Assembly: GCA_047519745.1 (NCBI GenBank)
Contig: JAPVSJ010000109.1
Span: 9,328 to 73,327 of the forward strand
Direction: 5' to 3'
Origin: VRUE01 sp047519745
Lineage (GTDB): Bacteria > Actinomycetota > Thermoleophilia > Solirubrobacterales > 70-9
Length of the DNA stretch: 64,000 nucleotides
Positions 22,474 through 32,470 of the stretch are shown piece by piece. Every line of letters starts with the position of its first letter. The first letter of the stretch is position 1. The position numbers and the translations under genes were made by a program. The notes beneath the pieces were generated by a model. It was not told the DNA's origin. It saw nothing but the letters and a program-made list of their open reading frames with translations, and did no database searches.

Positions 22474-25400
22474 TCAGTCGATCAGGAGCTGGTCGGCCAT
22501 TGGGTCGAAGAGGACGAAGCCGCTCGCCGCGCTCGCCGAGTCGAGGAAGAGCCGCACCGCGAGTGGCCGCGAGAGCCCACGCAGCTCGAGGCTCGAGTGG
22601 CGCGGGCCGTCGCCGCCGAGCCGCGCCAGCACCGCCCCGTCCGCCGCGCTGCGGGGCAGGATCTCCCCCTCGCGCCCGACCAGCACCAGCTCGGGCAGCC
22701 CCCCGTTGGCGGGCTCGGAGACCTCGACCTCGAGGCGCTTCTGCAACATCCCGGCAAGCCGCACCGAGTAGCGCAACTCGGTCTTGTCCTCGGTCCTCAG
22801 AGTCGCTCGGGTGCCCTTGCCGCCGCTGCTGCCATAGGCAACGTCAGCGCCCAGACGAGTCGCCGGGAAGACCGCGACGAACAGCGAGCGCTGGTCACCG
22901 AGGTCGATCGAGCAGCCGCCGCGATCACGGTACTCCCCCAGCCTGTAGTCGATGGCGTGGGCACTCGCGTCCTCGGGCCCGGCTGGTTGGCGGTCATGGC
23001 GCCAAACGATCCGGGCGAGGGTGATGCCGGCGGGCCAGGTCCAGGTGACCTGAGCCTGGCGACCGTTGGCGACGGCGCGCACGTTCGAGATCTCGGGCAA
23101 GGCCACGTGGCGAACCGCCGCGCCGGCAACCGCGGTCGTGCCAGCGACAGTGACCGCCTGATAGAAGCAGGGGCCCGTTGGCGGTTCGGGGTCGACGGCG
23201 GCCGATCCACTTACCTCAAGCGCCTGGCCCAGCCCGGACAGCTCGGCAAGCTCGAGCTCAGCCCCTGGCTTCAGCTCCGGATCCTCAGCGCACCTGAAGA
23301 TCGAGAGGGTGCCGTTCTCCGGCGGCTCGAAGCCGAGAGCGACGCCAGTCGACCGCGCGAGCACGATCAGCTCACCGAGCGGCTTGGGTCGTTCAACCGG
23401 CTGGGCGAACGCCGTCAGGCCCGGGGTTCGGACCGCCTCCCCACCCGGCACCGGGTATTCGACCCGCACGAAATAGGTGTAGCGACGGCCGTTGACGACG
23501 AAGCGATCGGTGACGCCCGCGGCATCGGGGTCGAGCGTGATCTCGGAACGATCCGACTCGTCGCGGCGGCGGACCTCGACCCGGCCCGTCTCTGCACGGG
23601 CCGTCCAGGACAGGCGCACCTCGCCATCACCCTCGCTGACGGCGAGGTCTCCCACCTCGTGCGCCGCGACCGCCGGTGCCGAGGTCGCAATAGTGGAGCG
23701 TGCTCCGCCCCGGACGGCCTCGACTGAGTAACGGACGACCGCCCCAGGTGCGGCCCCGTCGTCCTCGATCTCGAGCCCGTCGGTTTCCCCGACGAGCACC
23801 CTGCCCTTACCGCGGATGTCCCGGAAGACCACGTAGGCAACGCCTCTGGTCAGCGATGGCGCCCAGCCGATCATCATCGCCGTCCCGCCCGCGACCGCCT
23901 CCACGGCGCTGGGCGGCTCGAGCGGCAGCTTCTCCAGCTCGCGCTCCGCCTCGGCACAATCGGCCGCGAAGTTGAGTGCCTCCAGCAGCAACTGCTCCCT
24001 CGACGCTCCCTGGAGCCCGAGCGCCTTCGCCAGTGCCACCTCGGCTTCACCCACCCGCTCGCGCGAGGCTTCCAGCGCCCCTGCAGGCAGTTCCCCGGTA
24101 GGCCCGGGGAAATCTTTGGCGGCCTTCTCGAGCTCCCCGAGCAGCCGGCGCGCGGCATAGTGGCGACGCTCGCCTCGTGCCTCATCGACTTCCGCCCAGG
24201 CGCGTTTGGCGCCTTCCACGGCTGCCGTAACGCGGCGTGCCGCGGCCTGCAGCTCGGCGTTCGAGCTGCCGAGGATCTGCGTCGCCTCCTCGAGCTCGGA
24301 CCGCGCCCGGCCCACCCTCCCCTCGTCGACCAACTCGGGCAGCCGAGAGACGGTGCGGATCGCGGCCGCGTGCCGGTGGAGGTCGGCGCCGCAGGTGGCG
24401 CAACGCGCCGCCGTCGCGTCGCTGCGCTGACCGCAGCCGTTCGGGCACTGGACGAAGAGCGCCGTGGCGCAGCGCTCGCAGCGCTCGTGACCAGCGTCGC
24501 GCGGATGGGGGTGATTGCACAGCGGGCAGGCGACGAAATCGACCGCCGCTCCGGTGCGAAGGCTGGCGCCGTGTTCGCGGGCGAGCTCGGCCACCACGCG
24601 CTGCGCCAGCTCGGTCGTGAGGCCCAGCTCCAGCCCCCCGCGGAGAAGCTGCTCCGCCTCCAGCTCGTCGATCTCGCCATCGTCGGCGACGGCCTTCATC
24701 GCCCGCAGGTCGAGTGCTTCGCGAACGTCCAGCATCAGCCCGTGCACGTAGGCACGGGGATCGTTATCGAGCAGATGGATCTTGGCCAGTGAGAGCACCG
24801 ACTCCCAGTTCGCCTTGGTATTGCCGTGGGGCCGAACACGGTTTGCCTGAACCTGCTCCGCGTACCGGGCGTCGATCGCAGCTCGGTCAGCGGTGATCTC
24901 CAAGCCAAAGGCGTGGAAGAGGCTGAGGCCGGCCCGAGGTTCGGCAAGGTCACGGGCGAGGTTGGTGAGAGCGCTGGCCACCAGCGCCCGCTGGCCCTGA
25001 TCGAGGATCTCCGGCTCAGCGGCGACCGGTGCGGCGTCGAGTTTCGCCTGCACCTCGGGGCCGGCGATTCCGGTGCTGGCGGCCATCCTCTCCAGGCGCG
25101 CGCGCTGGGTCGGGTCGAGTCCGCCCGCCGAGCGGACCGTCTGCGCCAACAGCTCGTCCCACTCCTTCACGGCCCGCGCCGACGCCTCGGCGCGCTCGTG
25201 CATGCGCTGGCGCATCTCGTCCGCAAGCCGCTCCCGCTCGCGGGCATCGCCGAGGGTCAGCTTTGCCTCGGGGTGCTTTTCGACCAGGTTCCTGATCGCC
25301 GCCCCGTACCGGGGGTGCTCTGATTTCTTGTCCCAGTAGCGCTTGACCTCTTCGAGGCGAGCCTCGATTGCCGCTTCGTCGGAATCGTCGACATCAATCA

Positions 25401-25491
25401 GGTACCGGTCGAACAGGTTCGGCAGCTCAGCCGAATCGATGCACGGGGCGAGCACGTCGCCCAGGTACGACTTTGGGTCGAACGGTCGCAC
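22474..25491 (-). CDS. 1005-residue J-like / zinc-ribbon / FN3-like scaffold, operon gene 3
   Basis: Residues ~36-90 (AIEARLEEVKRYWDKKSEHP, then RYGAAIRNLVEK and LGDARERERL) have the helix-loop-helix plan of a J domain with HPR (59-61) where HPD is usual. Residues ~203-250 repeat the plan (IDARYAEQVQANRVRPHG, AKIHLLDNDPRAYVHGL). A zinc region follows with Cys322, 325, 338, 341, 349, 353, 364 and 367. Residues ~380-530 are coiled coil. From ~540 there are several beta-sandwich repeats of fibronectin-III type (VRLSWTARAETGRVEVRRRD, AQVTWTWPAGITLARIVWR). It sits next to an Hsp70, so a co-chaperone/scaffold role is inferred. Confidence 0.75.
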   Translation of the reverse strand: MRPFDPKSYLGDVLAPCIDSAELPNLFDRYLIDVDDSDEAAIEARLEEVKRYWDKKSEHPRYGAAIRNLVEKHPEAKLTLGDARERERLADEMRQRMHERAEASARAVKEWDELLAQTVRSAGGLDPTQRARLERMAASTGIAGPEVQAKLDAAPVAAEPEILDQGQRALVASALTNLARDLAEPRAGLSLFHAFGLEITADRAAIDARYAEQVQANRVRPHGNTKANWESVLSLAKIHLLDNDPRAYVHGLMLDVREALDLRAMKAVADDGEIDELEAEQLLRGGLELGLTTELAQRVVAELAREHGASLRTGAAVDFVACPLCNHPHPRDAGHERCERCATALFVQCPNGCGQRSDATAARCATCGADLHRHAAAIRTVSRLPELVDEGRVGRARSELEEATQILGSSNAELQAAARRVTAAVEGAKRAWAEVDEARGERRHYAARRLLGELEKAAKDFPGPTGELPAGALEASRERVGEAEVALAKALGLQGASREQLLLEALNFAADCAEAERELEKLPLEPPSAVEAVAGGTAMMIGWAPSLTRGVAYVVFRDIRGKGRVLVGETDGLEIEDDGAAPGAVVRYSVEAVRGGARSTIATSAPAVAAHEVGDLAVSEGDGEVRLSWTARAETGRVEVRRRDESDRSEITLDPDAAGVTDRFVVNGRRYTYFVRVEYPVPGGEAVRTPGLTAFAQPVERPKPLGELIVLARSTGVALGFEPPENGTLSIFRCAEDPELKPGAELELAELSGLGQALEVSGSAAVDPEPPTGPCFYQAVTVAGTTAVAGAAVRHVALPEISNVRAVANGRQAQVTWTWPAGITLARIVWRHDRQPAGPEDASAHAIDYRLGEYRDRGGCSIDLGDQRSLFVAVFPATRLGADVAYGSSGGKGTRATLRTEDKTELRYSVRLAGMLQKRLEVEVSEPANGGLPELVLVGREGEILPRSAADGAVLARLGGDGPRHSSLELRGLSRPLAVRLFLDSASAASGFVLFDPMADQLLID

Positions 25492-25498
25492 TCGGTCC

Positions 25499-27193
25499 TC
25501 AGGTGCGGCTCACCGAGGCGACCCGCTCCGCCGCGGCCGCAACCTTCTCCTGCGACATCACCGCACCCTCGGCTTCGACCTCAAACTCGAGGTTCGAGCC
25601 GCTGCTGTGTGACGCCTTGACCTTCAACACGCCGTTTTCGGCCATCGCGAGGGTCACCTGGATCGGCGCCCCCACCGGGTCGTTCCCGGGCAGCGCGATC
25701 ACCCCATGTCCGATGTTTTCGTTGTGGGCGAGCTCTTCGGAGAGCTCGGAGCCCGACTGTTGCCAGAGCTCGATGCGCACGGTCTGCTGATTGGGAATCG
25801 TGGTGCCGTACGTCTCCGGGTCCGGATCGCCCGGCAACGGGGTGTTCGGCTTGATCACGTGATCGATCCAGAAGTCCGCGGGATCGGTCGAGCTGGGATC
25901 GTGGCCGTCACGTAGGAGCTTTACGCCGAAGCCCCGGGAGCAAACGTTCGTCACCTCGGTGTCCTTGATCCGCTGCAAGGTGCTGAGCTCGAGTCCCATC
26001 TCCTCGGCGACCTTCTTCTCGATCTCGGCGCTCGAGGACGGCACGCCGTCGGATTCCGCCTGCGCGGTCTCTTCGCTCAGCTTCGCCCTCAGCTCCGCCT
26101 GAAAGCCGAGCAGCGCCGCGCCCTTCGCCACCGCCTGGTTCGCGTCCTCCAGCTCCGGCACCCAGCCGGGGAAGGCCTCCGCCAGGCGCTCCGCTACCGC
26201 AGGCATGAAAGACGACCCACCGACCAGGAGAACCCGATCGATCTCGGGAGCACCGAGCTCCTTTGCTTTCTCCACGGTTTCCCGCGTGAACTCGATCGTC
26301 TGGTCGAGCAGCTCGCGGGTCGCCTGCTCGAACTCGTCCCTGGTCAGCTCAACGTTGTCGCGCGCTTCCCCCGAGACCACGATTTGGGTCAGCGAGTCGC
26401 GCAGGCTCAGCCCCCGCTTCGCCTCCTCCGCGGCGAGCCGCAGCTCGGCCGTCGCGATGTCGTCGTCGAGGGGATCGGGGGCCTCGGGGTGCGCTTCGGA
26501 GAATTTCCGCGCCAGCAGGTTGACCACACGTTCGTCCCACTGAGCGCCGCCGAGGCGCGCGTTTCCCCCCGTCGCGACAACGCGGATGTGACTCCCGGAC
26601 TCGACTGGTTCGAGCCGGATCACGGTGACGTCAAAGGTCCCGCCACCGAGGTCGTAGACGAGAACCGTTTCGTCGACATCAGCCCCCTGGGCGAAGCCGT
26701 AGGACATCGCTGCGGCGGTCGGCTCGTTGACCACGTCGACCACATCGAGCCCGGCGATCTTCCCCGCCGCGATCGTCGCCTCGCGCTCGACGATGCCGAA
26801 ATAGGCGGGCACCGTGATCACGACTTTCTCGACTTTCTCGCGCGTCTGCAGCTCCGCGTCCTCGCACAGCGCCTTGAGAATGTGAGCGGATACCTCGGGC
26901 GCGCTCCACTCCTCCCCATGTGCCTCGAAGCGCCAGTCGGACTCACCCATGTGACGCTTGACCAGCTCCGACACATTTTCCGGGTCGAGCAGCATCTGGC
27001 GCTTTGCCTCCTTGCCGACCTGGATGTCGTCGGAACCGACGAACATCACGACCGAGGGGGTGACAGGGTCACCGTCGCGGTTGTTGATCACTATCGGCCG
27101 GCCGAACTCGTCAACCCGCGAGATGCACGAGTACGTGGTGCCGAGATCAATGCCCCAAACCGTCGTCGAGTTTTCACCGTTGCCGTTCCCCAT
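25499..27193 (-). CDS. Hsp70 chaperone (DnaK-like), operon gene 2
   Basis: 564 residues. The full ATPase domain is intact: GIDLGTTYSCIS, TPSVVMFV, VITVPAYFGIVEREAT, NEPTAAAMSYGFA, YDLGGGTFDVTV and LLVGGSSFMPAV. A substrate-binding beta domain follows (~430-540; IKPNTPLPG, NQQTVRIELWQQ), then only a short tail, so the helical lid is mostly absent. It is not the housekeeping dnaK by context: a GrpE-like gene precedes it and a J-like scaffold and GTPases follow. It probably serves a dedicated client in this operon. Confidence 0.9.
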   Translation of the reverse strand: MGNGNGENSTTVWGIDLGTTYSCISRVDEFGRPIVINNRDGDPVTPSVVMFVGSDDIQVGKEAKRQMLLDPENVSELVKRHMGESDWRFEAHGEEWSAPEVSAHILKALCEDAELQTREKVEKVVITVPAYFGIVEREATIAAGKIAGLDVVDVVNEPTAAAMSYGFAQGADVDETVLVYDLGGGTFDVTVIRLEPVESGSHIRVVATGGNARLGGAQWDERVVNLLARKFSEAHPEAPDPLDDDIATAELRLAAEEAKRGLSLRDSLTQIVVSGEARDNVELTRDEFEQATRELLDQTIEFTRETVEKAKELGAPEIDRVLLVGGSSFMPAVAERLAEAFPGWVPELEDANQAVAKGAALLGFQAELRAKLSEETAQAESDGVPSSSAEIEKKVAEEMGLELSTLQRIKDTEVTNVCSRGFGVKLLRDGHDPSSTDPADFWIDHVIKPNTPLPGDPDPETYGTTIPNQQTVRIELWQQSGSELSEELAHNENIGHGVIALPGNDPVGAPIQVTLAMAENGVLKVKASHSSGSNLEFEVEAEGAVMSQEKVAAAAERVASVSRT

Positions 27194-27247
27194 GCGTCCT
27201 CCCCAGGCGTAGTTGGCTAGTTGCGATCAGTTCTTTTTTGACGTGTC

Positions 27248-27880
27248 TTACGTCGCGTCTCGGTATCGGTAGGCACGAACCTCGGCGACCCGAATCACGT
27301 CACCGGACTCCCATTGGAATCCCCATCTGACGATCTCGACCACGGTCTTGTCGAGCGACTCGTCCGTGGTCGGCTCGGTTCCCGCGGCAGCGTGCAGGCG
27401 TGGATCGAACTCCTCACCATTCCCCGGGGCGTACGCCTCGACGCCGTTGCGGGCCAAGGTGTCGAGCAGGCTCTCCTGCACCACCCGCAGGTCGTCGTCT
27501 CCCTCGCCGGCAACGGCCCGCATGCGCCCCACGTCGTCGTGGAGGCGAATCAGGTCGCGAACCAGGGGCAGTTGCGCATCGCGCAGCTCACCTGCGCGCA
27601 GACTCAGGTTCTCCGCGTGCAGCCGATCGACGAGATCGGACTGACGCGCAAGCAGGCGCTGTGACTCCTCGAGCCGCGCATCGAACCTTGCCACCGCCTC
27701 CCCCAGCTCGGGTGCGCCAGTGGGGGCCACTTCGTCGGCAGCAAGCAGAGTGGACTCAGCTTCCCCTCCCTCCACGCTGCTTGGCTCTGGGGTGACCGTC
27801 TCGTCGCCGCCGGGGTTAGAGCCATCACCGGCGCGTTGCGCCTTGGCCTCCCCAACCGTCTCCTCGAACGACCTTTCCAT
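27248..27880 (-). CDS. GrpE-like nucleotide exchange factor, operon gene 1
   Basis: 210 residues from ATG 27880 with GGGGAGA as ribosome site. An acidic, disordered N terminus (~1-60) precedes a long coiled coil (ARFDARLEESQRLLARQSDL) and the GrpE beta-wing (LARNGVEAYAPGNGEEFDPR, then DKTVVEIVRWGFQWESGDVI). GrpE opens the Hsp70 nucleotide pocket; the gene lies 54 nt upstream of the Hsp70. It leads the ten-gene operon, so its promoter must lie in 27881-28022. Confidence 0.85.
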   Translation of the reverse strand: MERSFEETVGEAKAQRAGDGSNPGGDETVTPEPSSVEGGEAESTLLAADEVAPTGAPELGEAVARFDARLEESQRLLARQSDLVDRLHAENLSLRAGELRDAQLPLVRDLIRLHDDVGRMRAVAGEGDDDLRVVQESLLDTLARNGVEAYAPGNGEEFDPRLHAAAGTEPTTDESLDKTVVEIVRWGFQWESGDVIRVAEVRAYRYRDAT

Positions 27881-28022
27881 GGCGTCTCCCCAACCGGGGT
27901 CGCGACAATACCTGATCTGTACCTCACTTGATAATTAGAGAGACTAAATTGGGTACCGAAGATTCTCCATAGTTCTAAGAGTATGGGTAGGCAAGGGCCA
28001 ACCGGCGTCGAAGTAGGCGCGG
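27881..28022. promoter_or_regulatory. Divergent promoter region of the operon and the channel
   Basis: 142 nt separate the GrpE start (minus) from the channel start (plus). The centre (27925-27985) is AT-rich, with TAATTA readable on the minus strand as a -10-like box and TTGATAATTAGAGAGACTAA on the plus strand. I see no CIRCE or HspR-type inverted repeat, so classic heat-shock control of the Hsp70 operon is not evident. No exact promoter can be assigned. Confidence 0.4.
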
Positions 28023-28829
28023 ATGAGCGCTGAGGTTGCCGAGAAGCTCGTGCCCTACGGGCCGGGGATGGACGCGCGCAGCACGCGCGTCGCCGAACGG
28101 CTCAACACGCCGATGCTGTTCGCGGCGGCGCTGACGATCCCAGCCGTGGCGATCAACGAGTCCCACCCCGGGGGGTGGCTGCTGAACGTCGCCCACGCGC
28201 TCAACTGGGTCATCTGGCTCGCCTTCCTCACCGAGCTGGTGGTGATGCTGGCGGTCGTGCCGGAGCGGTGGACCTGGCTCAGGCACCACCCGCTCGACCT
28301 GATCATCGTCGTCTTCACGCCGCCGGTGCTGCCTGCCGGCCTGCAGAGCCTGCGGGTCCTGCGCCTGCTCCGCCTGCTGCGGCTGCTGCGCCTGGCACAG
28401 CTCTCGCGTGAGGCCTTCTCGCTGCGCGGCCTCCACTACGCGGCGCTGCTCGCCGTGCTTACCGCGGTCGCCGGCGGCGCCCTCTTCGTCGGCTTCGAGA
28501 AGCACAGCCAGCACCTGACCGCCTGGGACGGGATCTACTGGGCGGTCACCTCGATGACCACGCTCGGCTCGAACATCTACCCGATGACGACCGGCGGCGA
28601 GATCGTCGGCGTCGTCGTCGTGATCGTCGGCATCTCCTTCGTCGCGCTGCTGACCGGCGCGATCGCCCAGCGCTTCCTCGGCCCCGAGATCGCCGAGGTG
28701 GAGGCTGAGCTGGAGGAGGAGCATGCGTCGGCCGAGGCGATAGCGCTGCGTGAGCTGCGCAACGTCCGCGAGCAGCTCGAGGCGCTCGAGGTCGCCGTCG
28801 AGCGCATGGTCGACGAGCGCGCCGCCTGA
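28023..28829 (+). CDS. Voltage-gated-type ion channel with altered filter
   Basis: 268 residues. Four N-terminal membrane segments include a voltage-sensor-like S4: LQSLRVLRLLRLLRLLRLAQ (~107-126), Arg at every third position. S5, the pore helix and S6 follow (~136-215), then a coiled coil (~222-262). The pore loop reads WAVTSMTTLGSNIYP (~173-187), where K+ channels have T-x-G-Y-G-D. The GYG is lost, so K+ selectivity is doubtful; a non-selective or other cation pore is possible. The coiled coil probably assembles the tetramer. Confidence 0.85.
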   Translation: MSAEVAEKLVPYGPGMDARSTRVAERLNTPMLFAAALTIPAVAINESHPGGWLLNVAHALNWVIWLAFLTELVVMLAVVPERWTWLRHHPLDLIIVVFTPPVLPAGLQSLRVLRLLRLLRLLRLAQLSREAFSLRGLHYAALLAVLTAVAGGALFVGFEKHSQHLTAWDGIYWAVTSMTTLGSNIYPMTTGGEIVGVVVVIVGISFVALLTGAIAQRFLGPEIAEVEAELEEEHASAEAIALRELRNVREQLEALEVAVERMVDERAA

Positions 28830-28842
28830 CCGCCCCTATTGA

Positions 28843-28882
28843 TTGCAGTGTTTGCCCACCCATAGTGGGGAAAAAGCTGCAA
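28843..28882. terminator. Hairpin between convergent channel and acs genes
   Basis: TTGCAG (28843-28848) pairs with CTGCAA (28877-28882), and inside it CCCAC (28855-28859) pairs with GTGGG (28865-28869). The inner stem is followed by GAAAAAG on the plus strand, and preceded by GTTTG, which is a short U-tract on the minus strand read from the other side. It fits a bidirectional terminator in a 54-nt convergent gap. Confidence 0.55.
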
Positions 28883-28883
28883 C

Positions 28884-30866
<1,983 letters not shown>

Positions 30867-30921
30867 CGCGCTCCCTTCCTCGGCCGCTACCCTGAGCGAC
30901 GAACGGTACCCGTTCGCTCGA

Positions 30922-32301
30922 ATGCTCTTCCGGCAGATAATCCACGAGGATCTCGGTTGCGCCTCCTACCTGGTCGGCGATTCCGGCGCGGGCGTCGCCG
31001 CGGTTGTCGACCCGCAGTGGGACATCGACCCCTACGTCAACCTCGCCCGCCTGCACGGGGTGCGGATCGAGCATGTGCTGGAGACCCACAACCACGCCGA
31101 CCACGTCTCCGGGCACGGCCGCCTCGCCCGCGCCACCGGGGCGACGATCCACGTCAACGCGCTGGCCGGGGCCGAGTACGAGCACGAGGCGTTCGGCGAC
31201 GGCTGGACGCTGGCCCTCGGCGAGGCGGTGACGATCGAGGCGATCCACACGCCCGGGCACCGGCCCGAGCACACCTCCTTCCTGCTGCGCGACGCCGAGC
31301 GCGGCGGCGACCCGGTTGCGGTGCTGAGCGGCGACTCGCTCTTCGTCGGCGACGTCGCCCGCCCCGACCTCGCGGTCGAGCCGCGCGAGGGCGCCGCCGG
31401 CATCTTCCGCTCGCTGCACGAGCGGCTGCTCTCGCTGCCCGACGAGGTCGAGGTCTGGCCCGGGCACCTCGGCGGCTCGCTCTGCGGCAGCTCCGGCATC
31501 GACCTCAAGACCTCATCGACGATCGGCTTCGAGCGCCGCCACAACCGGGCGTTGGCGCTGACCGACGAGGCCGAGTTCATCGAGGACGCGGTCGCCAGCA
31601 TCGGCGAGCGGCCGCCCAACGTCGAGCACATCGTCGCGCTCAACCGCGGCCCCTTGGTCGAGTCGATCGGCTCGCCCGCGTCGCTGACGCCGCGCCGCTT
31701 CGAGGCGGCGATCGCCGCCGGCGCCTTCGCCGTCGACTCGCGCACCAACGAGCAGTTCGACGAGGCCCACATCCCCGGCGCGATCAGCGCCTCGGGCTAC
31801 GACACGGGCTTCGCGACCAAGGTCGCCCAGGTCGTCCCGCCCGACGGCGAGATCGTCGTCGTCGCCGCCTCGGACGGCAACGAGCTCGAGGCGGCGGAGC
31901 TGCTCGCCGCCGTCGGTCTGCGCGTGCGCGGCTTCCTCGGCGGCGGGATGAGCGCCTGGCGGGCGGAGGAGCGGCCGGTCGCGCGGATCGAGCCGATCGG
32001 GCCCGACGATCTCGCAGGGCTGCTCGAGGGCGACGAGCCGCCCCTGGTCCTCGACGTGCGCGGCGCCGGCGAGTACGCCGAAGGGCACATCGCCGGCTCG
32101 CTCCACATCCCCTATGGGGAGCTGGCGCGGCGGCTCGACGAGCTGCCGCGGGATCGGGCTTTGGCGACTATCTGCAAGGGGGGGAAACGGAGCGGGCTTG
32201 CGGCTTCGGTGTTGCAGCGTGAGGGCTTTGAGACGATCCACGTCGCTCGGGGGGGCGTTGGCACGTGGCAGCAGGAAGGCCGCCCGGTCGAAAGTGGATG
32301 A
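30922..32301 (+). CDS. MBL-fold / double-rhodanese protein (persulfide dioxygenase-like)
   Basis: 459 residues. Residues 1-~240 are an ETHE1-like metallo-beta-lactamase domain with THNHADHVSGH (metal His56, His58, Asp60, His61), then TPGHRPEHTSF and SGDSLFVGDVARPDL. Two rhodanese domains follow. The first (~255-350, SRTNEQFDEAHIPGA) lacks an active Cys; the second has ICKGGKRSGLAASVL with the catalytic Cys in a six-residue loop. Such fusions oxidise glutathione or other persulfides and transfer sulfane sulfur. The stop TGA runs directly into the palindromic repeat cluster. Confidence 0.93.
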   Translation: MLFRQIIHEDLGCASYLVGDSGAGVAAVVDPQWDIDPYVNLARLHGVRIEHVLETHNHADHVSGHGRLARATGATIHVNALAGAEYEHEAFGDGWTLALGEAVTIEAIHTPGHRPEHTSFLLRDAERGGDPVAVLSGDSLFVGDVARPDLAVEPREGAAGIFRSLHERLLSLPDEVEVWPGHLGGSLCGSSGIDLKTSSTIGFERRHNRALALTDEAEFIEDAVASIGERPPNVEHIVALNRGPLVESIGSPASLTPRRFEAAIAAGAFAVDSRTNEQFDEAHIPGAISASGYDTGFATKVAQVVPPDGEIVVVAASDGNELEAAELLAAVGLRVRGFLGGGMSAWRAEERPVARIEPIGPDDLAGLLEGDEPPLVLDVRGAGEYAEGHIAGSLHIPYGELARRLDELPRDRALATICKGGKRSGLAASVLQREGFETIHVARGGVGTWQQEGRPVESG

Positions 32302-32349
32302 GAGCCCCATCCAGTAGGGCTCGCCAAGGAGACCATCCGGGCAGGGCTC
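32300..32349. repeat. Degenerate head copies of the palindromic repeat
   Basis: GAGCCCCATCCAGTAGGGCT starts at 32302 and GACCATCCGGGCAGGGCTC at ~32330. Both resemble the terminal inverted repeat of the full element at 32356. They are spaced ~28 nt apart and look like leftover ends of earlier copies or tandem REP-like units. The first abuts the stop codon of the MBL-rhodanese gene. Confidence 0.55.
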
Positions 32350-32355
32350 GCTGGG

Positions 32356-32470
32356 AAGCCCCATCCGGTAGGGCTTTCACTTAACTTGTTTCGGTGGATC
32401 GCCTGTGGGCTGGCGCCCGGAGCCCACACCGAAAAAGTACAAGACGTTTCAGCCCTACCGGATGGGGCTT
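32356..32470 (+). repeat. Palindromic MITE/REPIN-like repeat, copy 1
   Basis: 115 nt bounded by AAGCCCCATCCGGTAGGGCT and its near reverse complement AGCCCTACCGGATGGGGCTT. Inside, GTGGGCT/AGCCCAC forms a second hairpin with a GGCGCCCGG loop. The reverse complement of 34481-34597 matches with about seven differences by eye. No coding capacity. It fills the convergent gap, and its right end supplies the TAA stop (32471-32469) of the MocR-type gene. Confidence 0.8.

Noticed and set aside
27881..28022. Heat-shock operator (CIRCE or HAIR) before the GrpE-Hsp70 operon
   Set aside because: No inverted repeat of either consensus is present; the AT-rich segment shows only loose promoter-like boxes.
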